Shown: positions 1 to 13,011, counted from the stretch's first letter. The stretch: DNA of 64,000 bases from Eucommia ulmoides (GCA_016647705.1 CM028327.1:11792365-11856364), one strand, 5' to 3'. Notes: generated by a model from the sequence alone, not told the origin. Numbers and translations: made by a program.

Positions 1-240
1 CTTTAACAAGTTTGGCTCTCAGGGGGTTTTTTCCAAAAAAAAATAAATTAGTTTAGGTTATTTTGGCAAATTGAAATATGAAAATGCATGCAAAACTTTC
101 CATAGTAGAAAGAGGAGAAAAAAAAAGTAAAAAGTAAAACATTCTTTCAGGAATCTTTACTACAGAAATCTAATTTTATTTTCTAGAAAGTAAAGAAAAT
201 TTTTGAAAATCATCACTAAAGGAGTTTCTAGAATAAACTA
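1..240. other. A-rich sequence without gene
   Basis: Homopolymer-rich DNA leading into the tandem array. Nothing coding is seen. Confidence 0.6.
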
Positions 241-1060
241 AATAGTTTTAAGAATCCTTGGAATCCTTGAAAAAGGAAAAATGATTTTTTTTTTTTTTTT
301 TTTTTAAATGTTACTGAACAAATTTCTAACATTAAATTTGAAAAAAAAAAAAAAAAAAAAAAAAGAAGGGTTTGTGGGGATCATTGAAATTCATTGAAAA
401 ATAAAATAGATTTAAAAAAAAAAATCTTACTGAATAAAGTTTTGACATTTAATTTGAAAAAACAGTTTTGTGGGGATCCTTGAAATCCTTAGAAAAGTAA
501 AACAACTTTTAGGATAATCTTACTGATTCCTGATATTTAAAATAGAAACAATTTTGGGAGATGATCCTTGAAATCCTCAAAAAAGGTAAAATGGGTTTTT
601 AGGAAATTCTTACTGGAGAAATCCTTGGTATTTAAAGTAGAAACAATTTTTTAGAGGATCCTTGAAAACTTTAGAAAAAGTAAAATAAATTTTTGAGAAA
701 ATCTTACTGAATAAGTTCTTGGACTTTAAAGTAAAAACAATTTAGTGAGGATCATTTGAATCATCAAAAAAAGCAAACAATATTTTTAGGAAAATCTCAC
801 TAAGAAGTTCCTAGAGTTTAAAGTAAAAATTGTTTTGTGAGGATCCTTGGAATCCTTAGAAAAAATAAAACAAATTTTTTTAAAAATCTTACTAAATAAA
901 TTTCAAACAATAAATTTAAAAAAACGATTTGTGGGGATCCTTGAAATCTCTAAGAAAATAAAACAGATTTTAGAAAAATCTCACGAAAAAAAATTCTGAC
1001 ACCTAATTTGAAAAGACAGTTTGTGGGAATCCTTGAAATCCCCAGGAAAGTAAACAGTAT
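240..1060. repeat. Tandem repeat, unit about 93 bp, about 9 copies
   Basis: The motif GGATCCTTGAAATCCT recurs near 250, 378, 474, 560, 655, 748, 840, 936 and 1027. Each copy is followed by GTAAAA and an ATCTTACTGAATAA-like run, giving a period of 90-95 bp. Units are diverged and two carry long A or T runs. Confidence 0.85.
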
Positions 1061-2840
1061 GATGAGAAATGAAATGCACTATTTTTGTTTGTCAAGTTAA
1101 CCCTAACTAAAAAAAAAAAAAAAAATTCGGGGAAGTGACTCCTTTAACCCGTAATTTAAAGTTTTGCCCCAAGTCAAGAAACCTAAAATGCAGTATGGGT
1201 GACTCTCCCCTGCTAGCTTTTTGTCAATATATTTTTTTTACTTTTTTAGTTCTTCAGTATTTTGATGTAAATAGTAAAGAAAATTATGATAAAGTAAAGT
1301 GCGACAAATTTAAAGAGAGGAAAGACACAAAACAGAAAAGTAAAGTGTAAAATTAAAAGCCCAAAAAGGCACAAAACAAAAAAGTAAATAACTGAAACTT
1401 AAAGTGCAAAAAGGCGCGGAACCCAAAATAAATAACTAGAAAGTAAAACAATGAAATGTAAATGCAAGAAAGTAAATTATTTTTTAAGTGTTCCCTCAAG
1501 AACATCCTCTTAGGTTTTTTCTGGTTTTAGGTTTGTCTTTTCAAGCAATTTTAGAAAAAATAAAGCAATGTTTGGAGGGAGTTTGGAAGGACTTACCATA
1601 GCTTAGTGAGGAAATCTTCTTTCTTTTCTCTCATTTTTCTTCTTCTTCTTCTTTCTTTGTTCTTCTTGTTTCTCTTTTTTTTTTTTTTTTCTCTTTTCTA
1701 TTCTTTTTTATCTCTTTTTTATATGATTTTAGGAATAACGTAGGAACTTCTCTATGGCCAAGAATGTGTCGAGAAAGGGTAAGATAAGAGATTATCAAGT
1801 GTGTGTGAAAATGCAGAAGGGGGATGACCTTGTATCGACAGCCTAATTTCACGCACTCAAGAGATCATGCACTCTTATAAGATGCGTAGGCTTGCAGGAT
1901 GTGGGTCAAACACCTTATTTGATGGGTGGCTACCCCTATTGTTTGTGAAATATACTCGATAGGGCTCCCAAAAGTGGTATTTTATAGTTGACCTTCCAAA
2001 CCCATCCACCAAAGTCTTACCATTAGTGAAAAATACTATTGAGCACCCCAAATGACTATTTCTACTCCCAAAAAGCATCTTAGGTTTTGTCTTATTCCCA
2101 AGAGGTACACATGAAGCAATTTGGGTGTTTTAGGTACCCTTTATTAATAAATATAATTGCTTTTTATTTTTTTTTAAAATTAAATTTAAAAACATGAAAT
2201 AAAAGCATCCAATATATGATTGGTATGATTGATTTGAAAAAATAAAGTGAATTTGATATTTAATTTGACTATATTGGCAAAAAAATAAAGTTTTGGGATC
2301 AAAATTGAAATATGTGCAAAGTGCACAATTTCTTAAAATTGTTAGTTGGGAACCGAAATTAAACATTTAATAAGTGATATTCCCTTTAAATCCACTCTTA
2401 ATTTGATTAATTTGGTCCTAACACAACTTTTAGAAAGTTTCAATTTTGACCCCTTAACTTTCTAAAACATTTTCGGATTCCATTGGGAGCTTCAATTTTA
2501 GATTATTCTAATCGTAAAAATATTTTTGAAATTTAAAAACAAAATTTACAATTGAAATTCATCTACTTAAAGTTTCTTAAAATCTCCATTGACCCAAAAC
2601 TTACGAGACAAAATGTTGTTTCTACAGTTGTCACTCTTTGTCAAGTGAGTTTTTACTCAGAATGACAAATATTGGAGACATGCACCATTTTGTTTCGCGA
2701 ATATGATCAAAACAAATGAGAGTCAAATCTGGTCATATTAGGTTGACCTCTCAAGGAAAGCAAATTAAAATGGAGTTGTCGTGGCACATAAGCCCCGAAA
2801 CACCAAAAAATATACCGCTTGATAGTGTGGAAAGTGAAAA
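1061..2840. other. Gene-free AT-rich stretch
   Basis: Long pyrimidine runs (1615-1700) and diffuse AT-rich sequence. The short open frames are low-complexity and unsupported. It may be part of a degraded LTR element, but no LTR ends or domains could be fixed. Confidence 0.5.
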
Positions 2841-2844
2841 GTGT

Positions 2845-3165
2845 ATATTGAGAAAAAGTCTTGGCAACTTTTATTGATTCAAACAGCCCATGTTCATGGT
2901 CGAAACAAGGAGATGGAAAAATAACATTGGTAAGGAAAAGTCTCGGCGACTTTCCTCAACTTAAACAAACCATGTTCATGGTCAGAATAGAGAGATGAAG
3001 AACTTTGAATGAGGAGAAGTCTTGGCAACTTTAACTCGACTCAAACAGTCCATGTTCATGGTGGGAACAAGAAGGCAAAGAACTTTGAATGAGGAGAAGT
3101 CTTGGAGATTTTACCTCAACTCAAACAGCCCATATTCATGGTTAGAACAGAGAGACAGAAAAAAA
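2845..3165. repeat. Tandem repeat, unit about 80 bp, 4 copies
   Basis: Each unit contains AGTCTTGGCAACTTT-like sequence, then CTCAAACAGCCCATGTTCAT, then GAACAAGGAGA. Copies begin near 2856, 2938, 3016 and 3096. Confidence 0.85.
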
Positions 3166-3539
3166 ACAGTAAATAACTGCCCTAGACCATGGATGAAGGC
3201 AGATTTGTTAGAGAAAATTATGATTGAACCTTCGCGGGGTTGCCAACGTACCTTATCATGTTTTCCAAATATTAGGTGAGACATAGTTCATGCAATCCCT
3301 CATATATACGAGAGCAGAAAAAGAAAAGTAAACACTGAATCCTACCACGACTGGCTTGGAAACTGAGTTATTAAGAAGGCCAATGGATTATTCTTGTAGA
3401 AAGATACGTTGTAGTATAGGGGCAAAAAATGTCGAGCATCAACATCTCCTAAGTTTTGATCAGACCCACTAGGGTTTCCTAGATATCTTGGTTGTGCCAA
3501 AAATCAGGTCAAATTTAGTTCGGATAGTTATGCCTTATA

Positions 3540-4080
3540 CAAGGTCAGAAGACATCAAGAACACCCTGCCTACTGAGGTCAGGGAAGAAAATAAACAGTA
3601 ACTTATCTAGCCTATTAGTGGACCAAGATAAGCCCGGCCTATAGAGGCTAGGGAAGAAAATAAACAAACACCTATCCAACCTATTATCAATGTAAGATAG
3701 GCCCCACCACTAAGGTCAATGAAGAAATTAAACAAAAAAACACCTATACAACCTATTATCAGGACAATATAGGCCCTACCTACAAAGGTCAAGGAAGAAA
3801 TTAAATAAACAAACACATAGCCAGCCTATTATCAGGGCAAGATAGGCCTTGCCTATTGAGGTCAGAGAAGGGAATAAATAGTGATTGGCTTAAAGTTGGA
3901 TTGAATCGAAAAGAGATCTCAATCAGAGAAACCAAATCCACAAGTGTGATTTGGTTTAAAGTTGGATTGAATAAACAATGATTGGCTTAAATTAAATAAA
4001 CAAACACCTATCCAGCCTATTATCAGGGCAAGATAGGCCCTGCCTACTGAGGTCAGGGAAGGGAATAAACAGTGATTAGC
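3540..4080. repeat. Tandem repeat, unit about 78-85 bp, about 6 copies
   Basis: Units hold CTGCCTACTGAGGTCAGGGA, then AATAAACAAACACCTATCC and AGCCTATTATCAGGGCAAGA. The array is broken between about 3880 and 3990 by sequence that also recurs near 4080. Confidence 0.85.
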
Positions 4081-4199
4081 TTAAAGTTGGATTAAATAGA
4101 AAAATAATCTCAAGCAGAAAAACTAAATCCACAAATGTGTCTCAGATCATGGCTGACGAAAATAAGATATGATCTCCTAAGAGAGACTAAATTGGGAGT

Positions 4200-5365
4200 A
4201 TTATGCCTCAGTCCCTAGTTGGAGGTAATGAAATTATAATAAAATCTACCTTAATCTAAGACTGGGGAACAAGAAGAAATGTATATCGCGCGATAAATCA
4301 AATACAAGTCATAATGCATCTCAGTCCATGCTTGGAGACAATAAAAGAGATAATTTTTTCCCCAGTCCACGGTTGGGGGCAATGAAATTGAATTAAGTAT
4401 ACCCCAGCCCAAGGCTAAGGACAAGAAAAAATGGTTCATACCCAAGAAACCAATCCGAGATATAATGCTTCTTAGTCAATGGCTGGAGAAGATAAGAGAA
4501 TAAATTTTACCCCCACCCATGGTTGAGGACAGTCAAATAGGATGAAGTGTTCCCCAGTCGAAGGTTGGGGACAATATGGAATGGTTCTTACATAATAAAA
4601 CATTCATAGATACAATGCGTCTCAGTTCATGGTTAGAGACGATAAGAGAGAATAAATTGTATACTAGTTTAGGGCTGGGGGTAACCAAAGTTGAATTTTA
4701 TGAGGGAGGTTAAATGATATATGTCCCAATCCATGGATGGAGACGAGAAAGGATATAAAATATGTCCCCCAATATAAGTTAGGGGGTCGATTAAGAAATG
4801 ATTATCAAGGAAGAAAACAATTCTAAACATAAAACGCATTCTAGTCCACTATTGGAAACCCAATGAGATGAGATTCATGAGAGAAGATAAATTTTAGATA
4901 AAGGGTGCCCGAATTCTTGGTTGGGGGTAGCGAGAACTGGATCTCATGGGAGAGTCTAAAACAAAATATATCACAATCCATGGCTGGGGACAGTGAGAGA
5001 GAATAAAATCTGTCTCAGCCCATGGTAGGAGATACTACAAGATGGTCTTCATGAGATAGGCCAAACCTAATTGATAGTGTGCATCCTAGTCCATGGCTAG
5101 GGATGTCAGTGAATGGACTTCATGAGAGAAGTCAAGTAAGTACATAATGTGCCCCAGTCCATAGCTGGGGTGGTGAAAGATGATTTTCATGAGAGAAGTC
5201 AAGTACGAGAAAGTGTTTTACTCCAGGACTGGGAACAAAAAAAAATAAACTTCATGAGGGAAGTCAGATGAGCAGTGTGAGATACCCCAATCCATTTATG
5301 GGGTATTGAGATAGGATAAAAATAGGCCCCGATATAAGGTTGGGGACAAAGATTTTGTTTGAGTC
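4200..5365. repeat. Minisatellite of imperfect palindromes (CCCCAGtCCATGGcTGGGG type)
   Basis: About 20 units spaced roughly 40-80 bp, each centred on a hairpin-forming core such as CCCCAGTCCATGGCTGGGG or a decayed version, followed by ACAATGAGAG or TTCATGAGAGAAGTC. Clear cores lie near 4366, 4549, 4970, 5090, 5145 and 5284. No coding is supported. Confidence 0.8.
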
Positions 5366-5538
5366 TGAGATCGGGAGACTTGATTAGCTTGATTATGGAA
5401 ATCGATTTGATGTGGATAGCAACTGGTTTGATTTGTGATTTTATCAAAATAAATCAATTCTTTTATTTAAAAACAAAAAATGTTTTGAATTAATTGGCAA
5501 TAAGTATTAAAGAAATTGATTAGATCAATTAGTAATTA

Positions 5539-7800
5539 TGTAAGACCCTAATTTTTAGCACGTACATAATTCGAGTTGTATTTTAGAGCATTTAGAGAAA
5601 TAACGGGGTAGAATGTGTCATTTAATATTTAAATTAAAAGTTTAGGGGTCAATTAGCAATTTTAGAAATATTCACTTTAAACTTTGGGATTTAAATGTCA
5701 TTTATTACTCAATTAAAAATTATAGGGGTGAATTTATAATTTTAAGAAACATTAAATTTTGAATGGGGTTAAAATGATAACTTAAAGAAAATCAGGGGGT
5801 GAATAATATATATATCAAAACCCAAGAACGGAGAGAAAGAAAATTTGACGTGGCAGCCAAGGGATCATGAAACACCACTTCTATCATGCATGTATATAGA
5901 TTTATGCGCATATACTTCAGAGGGAGGAGATCAGAAAACAGAAACCAAAAGAGAAAGAAAAAAAAAAACATAGCAGAGAAGATAAAAGAGGTCCGGAAGA
6001 GGAGATTCATGCATGTATGTGTAGGGTTAATTTGACAAGTGTGTGTATTGTGGGTTCTGTGAGTGTGTAATATTTATCTGAGACCAAATAGGGCCGACGG
6101 TGTGTGTGTATGATCAGTCACCGGAGTTGGTAGAGAGAGAGAAGTTCGGCTGGTGGGGTGGTTCACCGGTGAGTATTCGGAGTTCATTCAATCGTTGGGA
6201 GGGTGTGTATAGTTCGTTTTGGCGTGCTCTGATAGTTGAGGGTGGTCGGACGGTGAATTGGTGAGGAGAAAGAGAAGAGACGGCCGACTGAGCAAAACTA
6301 GGAGAAGAGTCTATCGAACGACCGCTGCGGCGATGGGGGACGGCGGTGAAGATCCAGTGAGCTTGAACAGGAGTTTGCCACGGCGGTCAGATTCGTCGCC
6401 GCAGCGGTGAGGACCAGGCGCAGGAATCAACAAATAGAAAAGGAAGAAGAAAATAGATGAAGGAAAAATAAAATAAAAAATAAAAAATCAACTTTTTTGC
6501 AGCGAACGATTCGGAACGGGTAACGATTTCGTCGATTTTTATTTTCATCAAATTAATATATAAGCATGAAAATTTTGCAAATCGTGATAATAATTCTCGT
6601 AACCCAAAATTTTGATAAATGTGGTATAGTAACTATTAACATAACGAAACAGGGTGAATAATAATTTTCCATAATAAAAACTTGGGGAATGGAAAATATG
6701 AGATTGAGGGTTTGCATTGCACGTTAGGTTATTTTAAAAGTAAAGTATTAATTTAGGCCTATCGCTGTTAGGTTCACAGGCGCCAGAGACCCTGTAGATT
6801 CTGAACGGAGATATTTTTGCAATTCGGAAAACGAAGTGAGTGTACTGTCTTCTATGTAAATATACAAATTTTATTTTTCGTATAAAAATATGAAAAAATG
6901 TGTTTATTAAAATCGGACAATTTTACAACTTATGTGGATCAAGTAGTTTCATAAAATGTAGAGGGTGGTTTCTGGTCCGACTATGCCATAGCTTTGATCC
7001 CGGTAGGAGAGTATGTCCTGCGGGATGGTTTTGACCTGTTAGGAAGGCATGTCCTACAGGTGGTTGATTATATTATGACCTATCTTGAGGGTTAATCCGG
7101 CAGGTGGTTGTTGATATCATGACCTGACCAGAGGGTTAGTCCGGCAGGTGGTTGTTGATATCATGACCTGACCGGAGGGTTAGTCCAACAAGTAGTTATT
7201 GATATTATGACCTGACTAGAGGGTTAGTTCGGCAGGTGGTTGTTGATATTATGACATGTCCGGAGGGTTAGTCTAGGAAGTGGTTGTTGATATTATGACC
7301 TGACCGGAGGGTTAGTCCGGCAGGTGGTTGTTTATATTATGACATGTCAGGAAAGATTAGTCCTATAGATGGTTGATTGACCCGTCAGGAGTGCAAAACC
7401 TACGAGTGGTACGATATTGTTTCAACTCCCGATCGTGAGGTAAAAACGATCCTATGGCTAGTAGGAAATGGGTGTGGTGTATTTTACGATGAGCTGTCTG
7501 GATTGATTCGGTTTGGATTTATTACTTTAAGATGAATTGGTGTATATATATTATTTTGGTTAACTCAAAATATTTGGATTGAGTGTTTTAAATATATGAG
7601 TTTATTTCAGTGGTGACAAGGAAACTGGATTTTCGTACGGTATGTGATTATATAATATTATATTTTGTAATGTGGTATTTAAATTCTTATACTTGATCCA
7701 TACAAAACGTTTTATTTATGAAGACAGTACACTGATAAAAAAATTTGGTTTCAGGTGCCGCAAGTAGGAGAGGGTCCACTACTAGCACTAGGTAGAGTCC
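5539..7800 (+). mobile_element. Ty3/gypsy LTR copy A (+), 3' end missing
   Basis: Starts TGTAAGACCCTAATTT at 5539 and aligns by eye with the other four copies of this family, with shared blocks GCAC..ACGTAC near the start, GTTAGGTTCACAGGCG, GTGAGTGTACTGTCTTCT, CTCCCGATCGTGAGGT and GCACTAGGTAGAGTC. The last 200-300 bp present in copies C and D are absent. The lineage is probably Tekay/Del-like chromovirus, judged from LTR size and the Met-type primer site beside copy B. No coding domain is present. Confidence 0.75.
7075..7385. repeat. 44-bp minisatellite inside LTR copy A
   Basis: GACCTGACCGGAGGGTTAGT followed by CCGGCAGGTGGTTGTTGATA recurs at 7121, 7165, 7209, 7253, 7297 and 7341, an even 44-bp period of about seven units. 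Copy D has two or three related units. Confidence 0.9.
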
Positions 7801-7924
7801 GGGAAATAGTGTCAAAGTCCCATACTGACAAGACAACTGACACGTCTTTCTATCTCATGATCCTTTACTGACACAACAATAAACAAGTCTATAGAACCTA
7901 TAACCTAGGCTCTTATACCAAAAT
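7801..7924 (-). other. Leader with primer-binding-like site belonging to LTR copy B
   Basis: Read on the minus strand, the DNA next to copy B begins ATTTTGGTATAAGAGCC, close to the plant initiator-Met primer site (TGGTATCAGAGC). This marks copy B as a 5' LTR with a remnant of untranslated leader rather than a solo LTR. Confidence 0.6.
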
Positions 7925-9184
7925 TGTCACACCCCACCCCGAACTCCTGTCACCCTGGGGCTGACGTGACGTCGACATGATATCACCTAACTGACTAGAC
8001 AACCACAATTATGATAATATACAAACAAAAGATCTATACAACATATACATAATTCCAACTGATAGGGACACACCGTCCCAAATATAAGAACAACCAAACG
8101 AATCCCATGAATCTCACTTAAATTCATCTCTAACACCTCACCTCAAAATTTCTCTCAAATGACTCTATCGCATGACCCGCATAACACTATTTAGCGCCAG
8201 TAGGGGACCGACCGACTCCTAACTATTTCACCTGCGAGTGTACTGCCTTCTTAGTAAAAATATTTTGTAATAATAAATCATTTTACAACATCTAAATGGA
8301 TCAAGCGTAAGTATATAAACACCACATAGTTCGTAAAATCTCCAGTATATAAGCAGTAAAAATAAAGCGATATAGATAAGTTTCATCCAAGTCCATCTAG
8401 TATAAAATCATACCAATCACCATAATAAATAAATAAATCACCCAATATAAGTAAAACAACACATCTCAAACACACATCTCAAACCACCACTCCACCACAA
8501 CACACACAGGCTAGCCATAGTGATCGTTTGAACCTCACGATCGGGAGTTTGCAACGGTACCGTACCATCCGTAGGATATGCCTTCCTATGAACACCCATC
8601 ACTCTGCCGAAACGGATAATCACTGCGCAGTATAAACGTCTAACATCACTCTACCGAAGCAGATAAATATTACTCCACCGAAGCGGATAATATCACTCCG
8701 TTGAAGTGGATCACATCACTCAGCCGAAACAAATAAATACTATAGCATCGTTCAATCAATAACATCGTCAAATCAATACCATCACTCTGCCGAAGCAGAT
8801 AATCATCACTCTACCGAAGTAGATAAATACTATAGCATTGTCAAATCAATAACATCATCATCAAATCACAAATCAATAACATCGTCTAATCAGCATCGTC
8901 AAATCTCAAATATTACCCTTTTATTTCCAAAACCGATTTTTAATCCAAAATTATATTTTTCACTTTCTAAAAAAAAACATCCGATTTCACCAAAACCATT
9001 TTTCCACTCTTATTAGATATTTTTTCACTCTCTTTAAAACCATCAAATCCAACGAAAATCATTCTCAACTTTCTTTCGAAAACTATCATAATTTCACAAA
9101 AATCCATTTTTACTAACTCACCCCAAAACCTGCTTGATCCATATCGTCTATAAAATCATCTAATCTCATTAAGGCCATTTTATA

Positions 9185-9263
<79 letters not shown>

Positions 9264-10670
9264 TTTGGCAAGAAGATAGTACACTTACCTGGCTAACCGT
9301 TTCAAACAGCTTTTACAGATTTCCCTCTACCGATACCCCAGTGCCTGCGAACCTATTAGTGACAGGGTCTAAAAATATATTTTATATAAAATAACCTAAT
9401 CATGCAATGCAGACCCTAAGTTTTACAATTTTCCCGTTCCCCAATTATTTTATTATGAAGGATTATTATCTTGTCCGTCTCGCCTCGTTAATATTTACTG
9501 TACCAATTTATTCAGATTAACGATTAATAACATATTATCACGATTACAAGGATTACTATTACGATTGCAAAACTGTTAATGCTAATAATTTAAACCGTTA
9601 ATGCTAATAATTTAATTTAACGAAAATAAAAATCGATTTAGACTTTACCTGTTCCGAATTGTCCATCGGCCGTGAGATGGATTTTGGATTTTATTGGGGT
9701 TGTTTATGTAAAAAAAAATCTTTTTCTTTTTTTTTTTTTTTTTTTTTCTATCTTTTTCTTTTCTTCTTCCTCGTTTCTGCGTCTGGTTCGGTCCTGCTTC
9801 AGCCGCCGATGAAGAGCTCCGATCACGCCACCCTCATTTACCGCCTCTGCCAGCCGGTCGAACGACAATACATACACACTACCGTCGATGAATAGCAACA
9901 CACACACACACGAACCTCACACACCATAGGCATACCCAACTCACACCACCGCCACCTCCGACAACAAAACTTACTAACCAAACTCACTACACCCACATAC
10001 ACACGCTAAACAACGAAGGAACACACACTCCACAACAGAACAGAGCGCACCCACACACACAACGGTGAACGAAACACCGCCAAAAAAATCAGACAACACA
10101 CACACACAACGAAACCATGCCGACGACGCTGAACAAACCGCACTCCCACCGTCACCGATCAGAATACACACTCACATCACAACGATCAACAACATCCACC
10201 CAGACAGCCGACCAACCACCCAGAGACGATCACCTATCGATAGACAGCCCACACCGCTGGACCGAACTCCTCTCTCTCTCTACCCACTCCGGTGACTCAC
10301 CTACGACCGGAACCACACACACACACATTCATAGCAATTGGACACACACACACACAGAGAACACACAAACCCACATATTTACACAACAATTTTTAGAAAA
10401 CACACACACATTGCCAATCACCGTCGACGACACCCACACCACAGCAGCGGCGACACTGAATAAAGCACAAACATACACACCCACACGCCTGAACACGGCA
10501 GCGATGATCACACCCTCTCACACCTACAACCTTCCGGAAGAACACGGCAATGGCGACGATCATACCGCCCCCTCACGCCGGCCGGCCAAACACTACCCCC
10601 GATCCCCTCTCTCTCTTCTGTGTTTTCTAGATTTTTCTTTTGAGGTGTTTTAATCACGATATGCATGAGC

Positions 10671-10701
<31 letters not shown>

Positions 10702-11093
10702 CATGAATCTAGTGGTTGGAGACTTGATCTCTCGTTGCCACGTCGCTACTCACTCTCTCTCTCTCTGTCTCCGGCCGATCTCAGATCACACACTCAAGGC
10801 ATATATATATATATAAAATCTTTTATTTTAATCACTCTTTTCTCCCCTTAATTTCCTAAAATCTTCTTTTTAGTCCAATTTTCACATTTAAGATTTTCTA
10901 AATTGTGATTTCACCCCAAAAAGTTTCAATTCAAAAGTCAAATGCCAATCTTGGATAGAATGTTTTCTAACTTTGAAATTTAACCCCTCAACTTTTTAAT
11001 TTGGATTTTAATTGACCCAATTTCACCCCGAATTTTCCCAATTACTCTAAAATGCAACTAAAATGACGTACGTGCTACGATTGAGGTCTTACA
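7925..11093 (-). mobile_element. Ty3/gypsy LTR copy B (-), with leader remnant
   Basis: Spans TGTCACACCCC at 7925 to GGTCTTACA at 11093, the inverse of the family's start and end, and is about 3.2 kb. It includes a repeat of CACTCTGCCGAAGCGGATAA units (8590-8830), a long (AT)n tract at 9187-9259 and a CA-rich zone (9890-10530). Open frames in that zone are Thr/His/Pro low-complexity and not believed to be genes. Confidence 0.75.
9187..9259. repeat. (AT)n microsatellite in LTR copy B
   Basis: An uninterrupted TA run of more than 70 bp. Confidence 0.95.
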
Positions 11094-11830
11094 AAGATCA
11101 TAATAGGTTAGATAAATATTATCTAGGGATAGTTGTAACTCATGTATATACTTGTTTGATGGAATATATGTTACCGTAATTGTTGTTTGTTTAAATCCGA
11201 TTGTGTTCACCATTTTATTAGGATCTTAATATGCTTGTAATGGTATTAGGGTTGGTTTTGAGAATACAGGGTTTGACACATGGGAGAGGTAACCTCGGAT
11301 TCGGATTAGGATAAACACAACGCGACGTTCTAACGACCCAGGAAGGCATTAGAATATGTGCAATCCATGACGTTGGGTCAAGACTCATGTGACTATGTGT
11401 TCAAAAAGACGCTCGAGGGGGACTTAGGCGTCAACGCGAAGTCACATATTCATTCACTAGACATGTGGGAGAGAGAGTAAATGAGTTTAAGATACAGAGA
11501 TTGTCGGATAGGATAAAATACCGTTATTGTTAACTAAACGAAGTCAAACATGTATTAATTGAATGAAATCAATCCCTAGGTAATCAACTTAATTAAAACT
11601 AACCAAATTGTTTTAGTTTAATTTAGTTTTAATTAGTTTAATTTTAAAACATTTATTGAACCGTCAGGAAAATATAAGACTATGCAAATTGCGGTATTCA
11701 ATTATTAAAACATTTTCTCAGTGGAACGATATTCGATCTTAAAGATCTATTATACTAAAACTTGACATCGTGCACTTGCGAGTAGTCATTACGTGAGTAT
11801 AAAAACCTCGTTGTACAACAAACATTGCTA
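11094..11830 (+). mobile_element. Relic of the X/Y-type LTR family
   Basis: Shares with LTRs Y1 and Y2 the ordered blocks TGTTTACCATTTTATTA-like, GGGAGAGGTAACC, TCTAACGACCC.GGAGGGCGT-like, GACTCATGTGACCAAGTG-like, ACGCTCGAGGGGGACTT and finally CTTGACATCGTGCACTTGCG. Its 5' part is missing and copy B abuts it. The rest to 12083 is gene-free and AT-rich. Confidence 0.6.
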
Positions 11831-12239
11831 CAAAAGTTTTATAGATAGTAAAATGTATTGCTTAACATTAAGGAAAAATGTCCAGGGGTTATTCACAAGT
11901 CAGGTTAGCCTTTTATTAAGCATGATTGACGGGTGTAGTCTTTTCAGGGTGACAGACAAGTTAAGGCAACCTTTGTCAAGGATAATTAATTCGTCAGACA
12001 TGCTTGACAACCCATTCCACTAATAATAAGATAGATAAGAGACAGTCTGAAAATTACAAAATAAAAAAAAAATTAAAAAAAATTAGGAAAATTTTTTCTG
12101 CAGTCCCAAATGGCCAAAACATAACTTTTCAAGGACCATAGGTTTTCGGATCATCCCAAAACCCCCATGAAAATTGGATTGTTGATTTTGCCCCCTCAGA
12201 AGATTTGTAATTTACAAATCCATGCCCCCTCGGTGGGCC

Positions 12240-12900
12240 CCGCCGCCTCTCTCTCTCTAGCGCTGTGCAGTGGAAAGCGGGCCCTCCGCCTCTCTCTCAC
12301 TCTCTGGCGTTGTGCAATGGGCAGACGGGCCACGCCATCTCTCTCTCTCTCTCTGGAGTTGTGCAGTGGGCAGGCGGGCCCTACACCTGCTTTCTCTCTC
12401 TCATCGATCTTTCTATCTTTTCTTTTCTTTCTCTCTCTCTCTCTCTCTCTCTCACTCACTCACGGTTTGGACCCAAAAAAGGGGCCCACTCTATTTTCTC
12501 TCATTTTTATTTTACTCCCTTTATTTAGCATTATTTCAATTTTAAACCCCCCATTTCTTTATTTTTCAATAAAGAAAAAGGTGTGAAATTGAAAAATAAA
12601 AAAATGGGGGTTTGAAATTGAAAAAATGCTAAATAAAGGGAGTAAAATAAAAATGGGAGAAAATAGAGTAGGCCCCTTTTTGGGTCCAAACCGTGAGTGA
12701 GAGAGAGAGAGAGAAAGAAAGAGAGAGAGAGGAGAAGAGAGAAAAGAGATAGAGAGACGGCAGGGCCCGCCTATCCACTGCACAGTGCCAGAGAGAGAGA
12801 GGGGAGGCGGGGGCCCACTGCCTGCAGAGAGAGAAGGGCGGGGCCCACTGCTTGCAGAGAGAGAAAGAAAGAGTAATTTTGTCATTACAAAATGTGAGTA
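12240..12900. repeat. Palindrome within the left foldback arm
   Basis: The two sides meet near 12575, where CTTTATTTTTCAATAAAG sits. GGTTTGGACCCAAAAAAGGG, TACTCCCTTTATTTAGCATT and (CT)n blocks on the left are mirrored as (GA)n, AATGCTAAATAAAGGGAGTA and CCTTTTTGGGTCCAAACC on the right. Confidence 0.85.
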
Positions 12901-13007
12901 GAACTCTCAACCAATTTTTTTTTAAAATAGGAGTTAAAAAGTTATTTTATTTGTATAGGAGTGGAAAAGTTGTTGGTTCTCAAAATAGGACCTTTGGAGG
13001 AAAAGGC

Positions 13008-13011
<4 letters not shown>

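Noticed and set aside
10065-10653. Open frames of 76 and 178 residues rich in Thr, His and Pro
   Set aside because: They lie in a CA-repeat zone of LTR copy B, overlap in several frames, and have low-complexity composition with no domain. The matching place in copy E (27158-27558) also gives only low-complexity frames.
7920-11098. AAAAT/AAGAT flanks of LTR copy B as a target duplication
   Set aside because: The left flank belongs to a primer-site-like leader, so the near match is probably chance and copy B is not called a solo LTR.
12167-12885. Several overlapping frames of 87-139 residues on both strands
   Set aside because: They translate (CT)n/(GA)n repeats into Ser-Leu and Arg-Glu runs in the foldback arms. 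Frames appear on both strands because the repeat is symmetrical.
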